This document shows positions 44,461 through 54,316 of a stretch of DNA of 64,000 nucleotides, in pieces. The notes under the pieces are model-generated. The model was not told where the DNA came from, did not search any database, and saw only the letters and a program-made list of their open reading frames with translations. The position numbers and the translations under genes are program-made. The DNA comes from Winogradskyella haliclonae (lineage in GTDB: Bacteria; Bacteroidota; Bacteroidia; Flavobacteriales; Flavobacteriaceae): NCBI RefSeq assembly GCF_014635865.1, contig NZ_BMDQ01000001.1:558001-622000 (forward strand). The letters are read 5' to 3'. Numbering within the stretch: position 1 is the first letter of the stretch; each line of letters begins with the position of its first letter.

Positions 44461-45810
44461 ATGTTTAAAAAAATATTAGTTGCCAATAGAGGAGAAATAG
44501 CACTTCGTGTTATTAGAACCTGTAAAGAAATGGGCATCAAAACTGTAGCTATCTATTCTACAGCAGATGCAGATAGTTTGCCGGTGAAATTTGCCGATGA
44601 AGCCGTTTGTATTGGTCCAGCACCAAGTAACGAGTCTTATTTAAAAATGGCAAATGTAATTGCTGCTGCAGAAATTACTAACGCTGACGCTATACATCCT
44701 GGCTATGGTTTTCTGTCAGAAAATGCAAAATTTTCTAAAATTTGTGAAGAGCACGATATCAAATTTATTGGGGCTTCTCCAGAAATGATTGACCGCATGG
44801 GAGACAAGGCAAATGCCAAAGCCACTATGAAAGCTGCTGGTGTGCCATGTGTGCCCGGTAGTGATGGTGTTATTGAAGATTATAAAGAGTGTGAAAAGCT
44901 TGCTAAAGAAACAGGTTATCCGGTAATGCTTAAGGCCTCTGCTGGTGGTGGTGGAAAGGGTATGCGTGCGGTTTGGAAGCAGGAAGACTTAAAGGACGCT
45001 TGGGATTCTGCAAGACAAGAATCAAAGGCCGCTTTTGGAAATGATGATATGTACATGGAAAAGCTTATAGAAGAGCCGCGCCATATAGAAATCCAAATCG
45101 TAGGAGACTCTACGGGTAAGGCTTGTCATTTGTCTGAGCGTGATTGTTCTGTACAAAGACGTCATCAGAAATTAACAGAAGAAGTGCCCTCTCCTTTCAT
45201 GACAGACGCATTACGAAAAAAAATGGGAGAAGCTGCTGTAAAAGCTGCAGAATACATTAAATATGAAGGCGCAGGAACTGTTGAATTTCTAGTGGATAAA
45301 CACCGTAATTTCTACTTTATGGAAATGAATACACGTATCCAAGTAGAGCATCCAATTACAGAACAAGTTATTGATTTTGACTTGATTAGAGAGCAAATTA
45401 AAGTGGCTGCAGGTATTCCTATTTCTGGAAAACACTATACGCCAAATTTACACTCTATTGAGTGTAGGATTAATGCTGAAGATCCTTATAACGACTTTAG
45501 GCCTTCTCCTGGTAAGATTACTGTTTTACATGCGCCAGGCGGACATGGTGTGCGTTTAGACACACATGTATACGCTGGTTATAGTATTCCGCCAAATTAC
45601 GACTCAATGATTGCGAAGTTGATTACTACAGCGCAAACACGTGAAGAGGCTATTAATAAAATGAAAAGAGCTCTAGACGAGTTCGTTATCGAAGGTATTA
45701 AAACCACAATTCCTTTTCATAGAGAGTTGATGGATCACCCTGATTATTTAGCGGGTAATTATACTACTAAATTTATGGAAGATTTTGAAATGCCTGAAGA
45801 AGATAATTAA
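44461..45810 (+). CDS. accC: Biotin carboxylase of acetyl-CoA carboxylase
   Basis: ATP-grasp enzyme that carboxylates biotin on AccB. At 449 residues it is full length. Features are [17 protein letters not shown] at the N-terminus, the glycine-rich loop [12 protein letters not shown] (about 159-170), [13 protein letters not shown], and the [13 protein letters not shown] motif near 290. It is the last gene of fabH-accB-accC and is followed by a bidirectional terminator. Confidence 0.97.
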   Translation: MFKKILVANRGEIALRVIRTCKEMGIKTVAIYSTADADSLPVKFADEAVCIGPAPSNESYLKMANVIAAAEITNADAIHPGYGFLSENAKFSKICEEHDIKFIGASPEMIDRMGDKANAKATMKAAGVPCVPGSDGVIEDYKECEKLAKETGYPVMLKASAGGGGKGMRAVWKQEDLKDAWDSARQESKAAFGNDDMYMEKLIEEPRHIEIQIVGDSTGKACHLSERDCSVQRRHQKLTEEVPSPFMTDALRKKMGEAAVKAAEYIKYEGAGTVEFLVDKHRNFYFMEMNTRIQVEHPITEQVIDFDLIREQIKVAAGIPISGKHYTPNLHSIECRINAEDPYNDFRPSPGKITVLHAPGGHGVRLDTHVYAGYSIPPNYDSMIAKLITTAQTREEAINKMKRALDEFVIEGIKTTIPFHRELMDHPDYLAGNYTTKFMEDFEMPEEDN

Positions 45811-45837
45811 AAAAAGCCCTCAAATTGAGGGCTTTTT
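45811..45837. terminator. Bidirectional terminator between accC and the antiporter gene
   Basis: AAAAAGCCCTC and GAGGGCTTTTT form an 11-bp perfect stem with loop AAATT. It serves both strands, and its last base is the first base of the antiporter stop codon at 45837-45839. Confidence 0.9.
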
Positions 45838-47678
45838 TATGCGTTTACTTTTTCTATATCAATAGGCTTTCCTAGATAAACTAGTTTCCAGTTTTCACCA
45901 ATGTCTTTAGCCAGATTGTTATCCGAGGATATAATAATTAATTCGTCATTACTGTCTTTTAAAAATATTGGAATGATATCTTTATCAGACTTAGTTAATT
46001 CAATTATGCTATTATAATGCTCCTTGTTGTCTAATAGAATTTCTTGAATGCTAGGATAGTTTTTACTCACATTCATTAAAGATTCATAGTCGTCTGTATG
46101 AGAAAATAAACCTTCTTTCGGGTTGTTGTTTTCATCTCGCATTTCATCTTTAGAAACTAGGCGAAATGCACCATTTTCTCCAAACTGTTTGCTGAACTTT
46201 GTTATAGCATATCTGTTAATATCTGGACTGCCCGTTAAGGCCATTAAATAACCCACGTCATTTAGTTCAATATTATCCGACAAAGTGTTAGAGTAAATAT
46301 CTGTAGAAATAGCATCTAACCCCATTTCCTTAGCTTTTTCAATATTAGTTTGATTACTGTCAATTAGCACCACATTTCTATTATTCGCATCTAAATAATG
46401 AGCCAATAAACGAGATACTTTAGAGGCGCCAACAATTAAAATTCCATCAGATTTAGTTAAAAATACACCTACTGCTTTAGCAAAAAGTCTAGCAGTTGTG
46501 GCGTTAAGTAAAACAGTTCCTAAAACAATCATAAATACCAACGGCGTAATATATTCTGCACCTTCAACGCCTTGTTTTATAAGTTTGCTACCAAATAAAG
46601 AAGCTATTCCAGCTGCCACAATTCCTCTTGGTCCAACCCAACTCACAAAAAGACGTTCATTTATATTTAAACTAGATTTATGTGTGCTTGCAAAAACCGC
46701 TAGCGGTCTTATTATTAAAACCACTACCAAGAATAGAACAGCGGTTTTCCAATTGTATAACAGGTATAAATCTTCAATATTGATATTAGCAGCTAAAAGA
46801 ATGAATAAAATTGAAATCAGTAACACACTAAGCGATTCTTTAAAATACAGTAATTCTTTGAGGTTTTCTAATTTACTGTTTCCTAGTACCATTCCCATAA
46901 CTACAACTGCTAAAAGTCCTGATTCATGAGCAAAAATTTCAGATTCTACAAAAACAAGAAGCACGACTGAAAGCGAAACAACATTCAATAAGTAGTGAGG
47001 AATTAATTTTTTATTAATCGCAAAAGCTAATCCGTGAGCAAATGTAAATCCAAAGGTTGTTCCAAATAAAACGATTTTTCCAAACTCCATAAAAGCAGTT
47101 TTAGTAAAACCACTATCGCCTTCAACACTTATAAATTCAAAAACTAAAACGGCTACTAATGCGCCTATGGGGTCAATTAAAATACCTTCCCACTTCAATA
47201 CAGCAGATATATCTTTCTTTAGGGGAATATTTCTTAAGATGGGTGTTATTACTGTTGGTCCAGTAACTATAATTAATCCTGAAAACAAAAAAGAAAGTTC
47301 CCAACTTAAACCAAATAAAAAGTGTGCTGCTAAACCAGCTCCAAAAAAAGTTATAACTGCGCCCACGGTAATTAGCTTAGTTATAACGGGCCCAACATTT
47401 TTCACTTCATTCCTCTTGAGTGTTAAGCCTCCTTCAAATAAAATTATGCTGATAGCTAAGGACACAAAGTAGTATAGGCTTTCCCCAGGAAATAAACCTT
47501 TTTTGCCGTTCCATATAGGCTCTATCCATTTTTGCTTATCATCAGATAAAAACTCCGCGGCAATTGGCCCAACCAATAATCCTACTAAAATTAATGGTAA
47601 GATGGCTGGAATTTTAAGTCGCCAAGCTACCCACTGTGCTAAAATTCCTAAAATTATAATACCTGCTAGTTCAATCAT
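45837..47678 (-). CDS. Cation/proton antiporter with TrkA-N domain
   Basis: A 613-residue CPA-type Na+ or K+/H+ exchanger. About twelve membrane helices fill residues 1-400, including FEGGLTLKRNEV, LIDPIGALVAVLVFEF and the WVGPRGIVAAGIASLF helix typical of NhaP-type proteins. A Rossmann-type TrkA-N domain follows (about 410-530, ILIVGASKVSRLLAHYL), then a short C-terminal domain. It likely regulates pH or cation balance, with NAD or nucleotide gating inferred. Confidence 0.88.
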   Translation of the reverse strand: MIELAGIIILGILAQWVAWRLKIPAILPLILVGLLVGPIAAEFLSDDKQKWIEPIWNGKKGLFPGESLYYFVSLAISIILFEGGLTLKRNEVKNVGPVITKLITVGAVITFFGAGLAAHFLFGLSWELSFLFSGLIIVTGPTVITPILRNIPLKKDISAVLKWEGILIDPIGALVAVLVFEFISVEGDSGFTKTAFMEFGKIVLFGTTFGFTFAHGLAFAINKKLIPHYLLNVVSLSVVLLVFVESEIFAHESGLLAVVVMGMVLGNSKLENLKELLYFKESLSVLLISILFILLAANINIEDLYLLYNWKTAVLFLVVVLIIRPLAVFASTHKSSLNINERLFVSWVGPRGIVAAGIASLFGSKLIKQGVEGAEYITPLVFMIVLGTVLLNATTARLFAKAVGVFLTKSDGILIVGASKVSRLLAHYLDANNRNVVLIDSNQTNIEKAKEMGLDAISTDIYSNTLSDNIELNDVGYLMALTGSPDINRYAITKFSKQFGENGAFRLVSKDEMRDENNNPKEGLFSHTDDYESLMNVSKNYPSIQEILLDNKEHYNSIIELTKSDKDIIPIFLKDSNDELIIISSDNNLAKDIGENWKLVYLGKPIDIEKVNA

Positions 47679-47821
47679 TTTATTTTGGTAAGGTTAAATC
47701 ATAAAATTATAAATATACATTAAAAACATCGGAAATAGAGAACTAACCCACACCATAGAAAATGGTAATAAACTCTTAAGTTTATGGTTCATCTGGGGCA
47801 TATTTCTTATTTTCGTTTCCT

Positions 47822-48679
47822 ATGAATTTATACCCTATTGAAGCTGGAAATTTTAAACTTGATGGTGGCGCCATGTTTGGCGTGGTTCCAAAATCACTTT
47901 GGCAGCGCACAAATCCAGCTGATGGTAATAACATGATAGATATCTCAGCTCGTTGTTTGTTAATCGAGGATGGTGGTCGCCTTATCTTAATCGATACCGG
48001 AATGGGCAATAAGCAGAGCGAAAAATTTTATGGTTACTATCATCTTTGGGGTAATCACTCTATAGATAAATCACTAGCGTCTTTTGGGTTTCATAGAGAT
48101 GATATTACTGATGTATTCATGACACATTTGCACTTTGACCATTGTGGGGGAAGCATCCAATATAATAAAGATAGAACTGTTTTAGAACCGGCTTTTAAAA
48201 ATGCTCATTTCTGGAGCAACAAAGACCATTGGGTATGGGCAACCTCCCCTAATAGACGAGAAAAAGCATCTTTTCTAAAAGAAAACATATTGCCTATGGA
48301 AGAAAGTGGACAGCTTAAGTTTACCTCACTTCCAAACAATTCTATTTTAAAAAATTCTGAATTGGGTTTTGATATTTTCTTTGCCAATGGGCATACTGAC
48401 AAACAAATGATACCTATGATAAACTATAATGGTAAAACCATATGTTTTATGGCAGATCTTCTGCCAACAGTCGGTCATTTACCAATTCCGTTTGTTATGG
48501 GTTACGACACTAGACCTTTATTAACTCTAGATGAAAAAGAACAGTTTTTAAATCTAGCCGCAAACAATAATTATTATTTATTTTTAGAGCATGATGCTCA
48601 TAATCCTATTATAACCGTAAAACACACTGAAAAAGGTGTTAGACTAAACGAAACATACACTTGTAAAGACATTTTCTAA
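47822..48679 (+). CDS. MBL-fold metallo-hydrolase
   Basis: A 285-residue metallo-beta-lactamase-fold hydrolase. The metal-binding motif is THLHFDHCGG (His102, His104, Asp106, His107); IDTGMGN (58-64) and ANGHTDKQMIP carry further ligands, and EHDAHNP is the C-terminal His region. The layout recalls lactonase-like members, but the substrate is unknown. It precedes the subtilisin-like gene by 12 bp on the same strand. Confidence 0.85.
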   Translation: MNLYPIEAGNFKLDGGAMFGVVPKSLWQRTNPADGNNMIDISARCLLIEDGGRLILIDTGMGNKQSEKFYGYYHLWGNHSIDKSLASFGFHRDDITDVFMTHLHFDHCGGSIQYNKDRTVLEPAFKNAHFWSNKDHWVWATSPNRREKASFLKENILPMEESGQLKFTSLPNNSILKNSELGFDIFFANGHTDKQMIPMINYNGKTICFMADLLPTVGHLPIPFVMGYDTRPLLTLDEKEQFLNLAANNNYYLFLEHDAHNPIITVKHTEKGVRLNETYTCKDIF

Positions 48680-48691
48680 ACTAAATATATT

Positions 48692-50296
48692 ATGAAATAC
48701 AATAAAAAACTCTTAATTGCTCATACATTTTTAGCTTCTATTTTGGTTGGCTGCGGTGGAGCGCCTCTTATTTCTACTCCAATAGAAAATATAGACACTT
48801 CTCCTTTAAAAGTTGCTGAATTAACTAAAGCTGAAAAAGAAAATTGGGGACATCTCGATCTTGAAAAAGATACAATTCCTGGAATGGGTGTTGACCGTGC
48901 TTATGCAGAAGTTATCAATGGTAAAAAAGGTAAAAAAGTTATTGTAGCTGTTATAGATTCTGGGATTGATATCGATCACGAAGATTTAAATGGTGTTATT
49001 TGGACTAATGAAGACGAAATCCCAAATAATGGAAAAGATGATGATAATAATGGATATGTTGATGATATCCACGGCTGGAATTTCTTAGGGAAAGCTTATA
49101 ATGAACAATTAGAATATGTGCGCCTTATTGCTTCTGGCAACACTAATAGTCCAAGATATGCTGAGGCAGAAAAGCTTCATACAGAAGAATATAATACCTG
49201 GTTGGGTAGAAAAACTCAATATGATCAGATTTATCAACAGCTTTTAAGTAATGACGAAATATTATCTAACCATCTTGGTAAAAAAGATTACACAAAAGAA
49301 GATGTTAATGGCATTAATTCTACGGACCAAAAAGTACAGGGTGCGGTGCAGTTTGCTAAATTTATTTATTCTAATGGAATAGATTCGATGGCTGATGCTA
49401 AAAAAGAACTAGCTGATGCTCTTGAAAGTATTAACGATCAATTAAATTATAATCTTAATAAAGATTTTAAAGGTCGTAAAACGGGAGATAATCCTGATGA
49501 TTTTAATGATAATCCTGGTTATGGTGACGGTAACGTAAAGCCGGTTAAAAAATCAGAGAGTCATGGTACGCATGTAGCTGGTATTATTGCAGCCGAACGC
49601 AATAATGGAAAAGGCGCAAACGGTGTTGCTAATAATGTGGAGATTATGTCTATTAGAGCCGTGCCTAATGGAGATGAGTATGATAAAGATGTAGCAAAAG
49701 CAATACGTTATGCAGTAGATAATGGCGCAACTATTATTAATGGTAGTTTTGGTAAGTCTTTTTCTCCGCATAGTGATTGGGTAAGAGAGGCTATAAAATA
49801 TGCTGCAGACAAAGATGTATTAATTGTACACGCTGCTGGTAATGATAGTAAAGATATCGATGTGGAGCCTAATTTTCCTGCGGATAATATCAATGGAAAA
49901 GAAGTGGCCGACAACTACATATCTGTAGGAGCCTTAGCTCCAAAATACGGAAGCGGAATGGTTGCTGGTTTTTCTAATTATGGTGATAAAAATGTAGACG
50001 TTTTTGCTCCAGGTGCACAGGTTTACTCTACAACTCCTGAAAATGAATACGATACAAAAGGTGGAACTTCAATGGCCGCTCCCGCTGTAGCCGGTGTTGC
50101 TGCTTTAATACGTTCTTACTACCCAAAACTATCAGCTGTGCAAGTTAAAAATGTTATTCTTGATAGTGGGTTACCACTAACCACAAAGGTGGTTGTTGGT
50201 GGAGATGCGGAAAATGTACAACCGTTTTCAAATTTGTCTAAAAGTGGGCGTATAGTAAATGCTTTTAACGCATTAATTATGGCTTCAAAATTATAG
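48692..50296 (+). CDS. S8 subtilisin-like serine peptidase, lipoprotein
   Basis: A 534-residue protease. The N-terminus ends in LASILVGCGG with lipobox Cys21. The triad is Asp89 in VIDSGIDIDHEDL, His291 in SHGTHVAGI and Ser460 in GTSMAAPAVAG. About 200 residues separate Asp and His, far more than in classical subtilisins; the insert is helical and charged. It is 7 bp before the M1 peptidase, so the two envelope proteases are co-transcribed. Confidence 0.93.
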   Translation: MKYNKKLLIAHTFLASILVGCGGAPLISTPIENIDTSPLKVAELTKAEKENWGHLDLEKDTIPGMGVDRAYAEVINGKKGKKVIVAVIDSGIDIDHEDLNGVIWTNEDEIPNNGKDDDNNGYVDDIHGWNFLGKAYNEQLEYVRLIASGNTNSPRYAEAEKLHTEEYNTWLGRKTQYDQIYQQLLSNDEILSNHLGKKDYTKEDVNGINSTDQKVQGAVQFAKFIYSNGIDSMADAKKELADALESINDQLNYNLNKDFKGRKTGDNPDDFNDNPGYGDGNVKPVKKSESHGTHVAGIIAAERNNGKGANGVANNVEIMSIRAVPNGDEYDKDVAKAIRYAVDNGATIINGSFGKSFSPHSDWVREAIKYAADKDVLIVHAAGNDSKDIDVEPNFPADNINGKEVADNYISVGALAPKYGSGMVAGFSNYGDKNVDVFAPGAQVYSTTPENEYDTKGGTSMAAPAVAGVAALIRSYYPKLSAVQVKNVILDSGLPLTTKVVVGGDAENVQPFSNLSKSGRIVNAFNALIMASKL

Positions 50297-50303
50297 TTTG
50301 TTT

Positions 50304-52112
50304 ATGAAAAATTTTATTTCAACCCTAGCTATTGCTTGTGTTTTAATGTCTTGTGATAGCTCAAAAGAAGCGGTTCAAAATAACACTTCTCAATCAGTAA
50401 CAACCAGTAATTCTAACAGTTACTGGCAACAACATGTCGATTATAAAATGTATATCGACATGAACACAAATAATTACCAATACAAAGGCAATCAAACATT
50501 GGTGTATACAAATAATTCACCAGATGTGTTAAATCGCGTGTATTATCATTTGTATTTTAATGCTTTTCAGCCTGGTAGTGAAATGGATGTGAGGTCTCGA
50601 TCAATTTCTGATCCAGATCCTCGTGTCGGAGATAGAATAAGTAAACTGAAGCCTAATGAAATAGGTTATATAAAAGTAAATTCGTTATCTCAAAACGGAA
50701 CAGTATTAAGTTATGAGACTGTCGGAACTGTTTTAGAGGTAAAACTTAACAAGCCGATACAGCCTGGAGAAAAAGTGACTTTTAAAATGGATTTTGATGC
50801 ACAAGTGCCTGTTCAAATTCGTCGTTCTGGTAGAAACAATGCTGAAGGTGTGGCGCTATCTATGACACAATGGTATCCTAAATTAGCGGAATACGATGAC
50901 GAGGGCTGGCATGCAGATCCATACATAGGAAGAGAGTTTCATGGGGTTTGGGGGAATTTTGATGTTTCTTTGACAATTGACAAAGATTATGTGGTTGGTG
51001 GAACTGGATATCTTCAAGGGGAACCAACCATCAGTGGTTCTAAAAAAACCATGCGTTTTATAGCACCTAATGTTCATGATTTTACTTGGGCTGCTGACAA
51101 GGATTATATTCATGATACTTATAAAATGGCTAATGGGCCAGTTTTAAACTTCTATTACAAAAAAGACTTACCTTCAGAAAATCTTCAAAATTGGAAAAAT
51201 TTGCAAGCCGATACAGCAAAATTGATGACGTTTTTCTCAGAAAACATTGGAGAATATCCTTATGAGCAATATTCCGTTATTCAAGGTGGTGATGGTGGTA
51301 TGGAATATGCCATGTCCACCCTAATCACTGGAAAGAGACGTTATGGCAGCTTACTTGGTGTAACAGCCCATGAATTGGCACATACTTGGTTTCAGTTTTT
51401 ATTAGCCACCAACGAAGCTAAACACGAGTGGATGGATGAGGGTTTTACAAGTTATATTTCTGCTTTAGCCATGAACGAATTACGTGATAAACCAAGAGAA
51501 AATCCTACTTCTGGTTCTTACCGCGGTTATTTAGGTCTTGCTAAATCTGGTGTTGAGCAACCTTTAACAACTCATGCTGATAGATATAATCTAAATGGGG
51601 CTTATGGCGCTTCTGCTTATAGCAAAGGTGCTGTTTTTATTGCGCAATTAGGTTATGTTATTGGTGAAGATAATTTGAAAAAAACATTAAAAAAGTATTA
51701 CAAAGATTTTGCGTTTAAGCATCCTAAACCAATGGATATTGTAAGAACAGCAGAAAAAATCACAGATTTTGAATTGGATTGGTATCTCATTGATTTTGCA
51801 CAAACAACTAATACAATTGATTATGGTGTTAAATCTATAAACGGTTCTACAGTGACTTTAGAACGCATAGGTCAAATGCCAATGCCTTTAGATGTAAGTA
51901 TAACATATGCTGATGGTTCAAAAGAAGATTTTTATATTCCATTACAAATGATGCGTGGCGAAAAACCAACCAAAGCTACTGTAACTACAGATTGGGCTTG
52001 GGCCTATCCAACTTACGATTTAAAAACATCTAAAAATGTAAAATCTATCGAAATTGACCCATCACAAATGATGGCTGATATAGATAGAGCTAATAATGTT
52101 TCAAGTTTATAA
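50304..52112 (+). CDS. M1-family metallopeptidase, lipoprotein
   Basis: Zinc aminopeptidase-like enzyme of 602 residues. The ATG at 50304 gives MKNFISTLAIACVLMSCDS with a lipobox Cys; a TTG six bases upstream is less likely. The zinc site is His356-E-L-A-His360 with Glu379 as third ligand, an HExxH-x18-E pattern. The usual M1 exopeptidase motif reads GDGGMEYAMSTL. It is in one operon with the S8 peptidase lipoprotein. Confidence 0.92.
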   Translation: MKNFISTLAIACVLMSCDSSKEAVQNNTSQSVTTSNSNSYWQQHVDYKMYIDMNTNNYQYKGNQTLVYTNNSPDVLNRVYYHLYFNAFQPGSEMDVRSRSISDPDPRVGDRISKLKPNEIGYIKVNSLSQNGTVLSYETVGTVLEVKLNKPIQPGEKVTFKMDFDAQVPVQIRRSGRNNAEGVALSMTQWYPKLAEYDDEGWHADPYIGREFHGVWGNFDVSLTIDKDYVVGGTGYLQGEPTISGSKKTMRFIAPNVHDFTWAADKDYIHDTYKMANGPVLNFYYKKDLPSENLQNWKNLQADTAKLMTFFSENIGEYPYEQYSVIQGGDGGMEYAMSTLITGKRRYGSLLGVTAHELAHTWFQFLLATNEAKHEWMDEGFTSYISALAMNELRDKPRENPTSGSYRGYLGLAKSGVEQPLTTHADRYNLNGAYGASAYSKGAVFIAQLGYVIGEDNLKKTLKKYYKDFAFKHPKPMDIVRTAEKITDFELDWYLIDFAQTTNTIDYGVKSINGSTVTLERIGQMPMPLDVSITYADGSKEDFYIPLQMMRGEKPTKATVTTDWAWAYPTYDLKTSKNVKSIEIDPSQMMADIDRANNVSSL

Positions 52113-52224
52113 TTAAAAATTAATCATATACTTAATATAAAGAGGCGTCTTATGGGCGTCTTTTTTATATCAATACTTTTCATACAAGTGGTTTGTATTA
52201 TATTTACTTTACTAAACCTATTGA

Positions 52225-52617
52225 ATGAATTTTAGCTATTCAAAAAAAGATAAACTTAAAAGCAAAAAGCTTATAGAGTTGCTTTTCTCAGAAGGAAAAG
52301 CAATAACGGTTTTCCCCTTGCGCTTGGTTTATCTACAAACAACATTTGACGATACCTCAATTCTAAAAACTGGTGTCTCTGTGAGTAAACGTATGCATAA
52401 AAACGCGGTTGACAGAAACAGAATAAAACGCCTAATGCGAGAAGCTTATAGGTTGAATAAGTCAAAATACTTTAACAAAAGTTCAACATCGTACGCTTTT
52501 ATGATTTTGTACATTAGTAAAGACAAAACAACTTTTGAAGAACTAGATACAACAACAAATCTTCTTTTTCAGAAATTTTTAAAACATACATCTAAAGATG
52601 AAACGGTTTCTAAATAA
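52225..52617 (+). CDS. rnpA: Ribonuclease P protein component
   Basis: A 130-residue basic protein that assists RNase P RNA in tRNA 5' maturation. The RNR motif is in AVDRNRIKRLMREAYR (about 71-86), and FSYSKKDKLKSKKLIELLFSEG is the usual N-terminus. It is not next to rpmH or dnaA as in many bacteria. Its last 20 bp overlap the S41 peptidase gene. Confidence 0.92.
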   Translation: MNFSYSKKDKLKSKKLIELLFSEGKAITVFPLRLVYLQTTFDDTSILKTGVSVSKRMHKNAVDRNRIKRLMREAYRLNKSKYFNKSSTSYAFMILYISKDKTTFEELDTTTNLLFQKFLKHTSKDETVSK

Positions 52618-54232
52618 AAAAATAATTCTTCCAATAGCCCTTGTAGTGGTATTTGTAAGTTCCACAGCTTTCAACTCTAATTTTTTTGAGATAGCAAAGC
52701 AAATAGAGATTTTCACAACCATGTTTAAGGAATTAAACATGAATTATGTCGATGATACTAATCCTGGTGATTTAATGGATACTGCTATTAAGAGTATGCT
52801 TAATGAGCTGGACCCCTACACAAAATTTTATAACGAGCAAGATGTACAGTCTTCAAGAATTAATAATGCTGGGGACTATACCGGTATAGGTGCAAAAGTA
52901 AGAACCTTAAAGGATAAGTTAGTAATTGTCGAGCCTTATAAAGATTATGCTGCGGATAAAGCTGGATTAAAAGCTGGAGATGAAATTATTAAAATCGACA
53001 ATGTAGATATTACAGACTTTAAAGATGACGCTGGCAATCTACTTCAGGGTGCTGCAGGAACTGAAGTAACGTTAACTTATAGAAGGCAAGGTAAAATCAA
53101 TACCATTAAAGTTATCAGAGAATCCCTTGAAATTAATGCGGTACCACATTACTCTATGATTAATGAAGATACTGGATATATAGTTTTAAGAAAGTTTAAT
53201 AAAAAAGCGTCTTCTCAAACCATAAAAGCACTTAATTCTCTTAAGAATGTTGGTGCTAAAAAAATTATTTTAGATTTAAGAGGAAACCCTGGTGGCTTAC
53301 TTAATGAAGCGGTAAACATTGTAAATATTTTTGTGCCAAAAGGACAATTAGTTGTTACCACTAAATCTAAAGTAAAAAAGTACAATAAAACGTATTATAC
53401 TAAACGAGATCCGGTTGATTTAAATATTCCTGTAGCGGTTTTAATTAATGGTAGATCTGCTTCAGCAAGTGAGATTGTTTCTGGTGCTTTACAAGATTTA
53501 GACCGTGCTGTTGTTATTGGTGCGCGGAGTTTTGGAAAGGGTCTTGTTCAACGTCCAAAACCATTAACTTATGGTACGCAAATGAAGATTACCATCTCAA
53601 GATATTACACGCCATCTGGTCGTTGTATTCAGGCTTTGGATTATTGGAATAGAGATGAAAAAGGAAATGCTACACGCACTAAAAAAGAAAACTATAAGGC
53701 TTTTAAAACTAAAAAAGGTCGTGCAGTTTTTGATGGTGGTGGTGTGCAACCGGATATAGAAATTGCTGAATCTAAACAAACCCCTATTACCAAGGCTATT
53801 GAAAATGAAAATTTGATTTTTGATTTTGCCACTGAGTATTTTTATAAAAATAAAATTTCAGACTTAAATGGATATACATTTTCTAGTTCTGATTTTGAAG
53901 CTTTTAAAAATTATTTGAAGAAGAACAACTTTAATTTTGAGACAAAGACAGAAAAAGCGCTTAGTGAAGCTATAGAGGTTGCTAAAGAAGAAGAATTAAA
54001 CAATACTATTACTTCAGAGTACAACCAATTGGTTTCTGCATTAGAAAACTACAAAACGTCTGCTGTTAATAAGGATAAGGAAAAATTATCATTGCTTTTA
54101 AGAGATGAAATTATTAAACGCTACTTCTATTCTGAGGGGCTTTACGAGTATTATAAAGCCAATAACACCGAAATAAAGAAAGCATTAGATATTCTTTCAA
54201 ACCTATCTAAATACAATAAGATTTTAAACTAA
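52598..54232 (+). CDS. S41 C-terminal processing peptidase
   Basis: CtpA/Prc-type periplasmic protease, 544 residues. An N-terminal signal anchor (about 5-24) precedes a PDZ domain (about 90-170, GIGAKVRTLKDKLVIVEPY and KAGLKAGDEIIKIDN). The catalytic Ser291 is in GRSASASEIVSGAL and the Lys314 base in RSFGKGLVQ. The C-terminal about 140 residues are helical and Lys/Glu-rich. It starts inside rnpA, so translation is coupled. Confidence 0.92.
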   Translation: MKRFLNKKIILPIALVVVFVSSTAFNSNFFEIAKQIEIFTTMFKELNMNYVDDTNPGDLMDTAIKSMLNELDPYTKFYNEQDVQSSRINNAGDYTGIGAKVRTLKDKLVIVEPYKDYAADKAGLKAGDEIIKIDNVDITDFKDDAGNLLQGAAGTEVTLTYRRQGKINTIKVIRESLEINAVPHYSMINEDTGYIVLRKFNKKASSQTIKALNSLKNVGAKKIILDLRGNPGGLLNEAVNIVNIFVPKGQLVVTTKSKVKKYNKTYYTKRDPVDLNIPVAVLINGRSASASEIVSGALQDLDRAVVIGARSFGKGLVQRPKPLTYGTQMKITISRYYTPSGRCIQALDYWNRDEKGNATRTKKENYKAFKTKKGRAVFDGGGVQPDIEIAESKQTPITKAIENENLIFDFATEYFYKNKISDLNGYTFSSSDFEAFKNYLKKNNFNFETKTEKALSEAIEVAKEEELNNTITSEYNQLVSALENYKTSAVNKDKEKLSLLLRDEIIKRYFYSEGLYEYYKANNTEIKKALDILSNLSKYNKILN

Positions 54233-54316
54233 ATATCTAAATTTTATATATTTATAAAGCGGATAAGCTGTAAATCTTAGCTTAAAAGTTAAGACTTGTG
54301 GTCTAAACCCTTTATA

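Noticed and set aside
52140..52170. GGCGTC words followed by T-run after the M1 peptidase gene
   Set aside because: The two GGCGTC words are direct, not inverted, copies, so no stable stem forms despite the terminator-like look.
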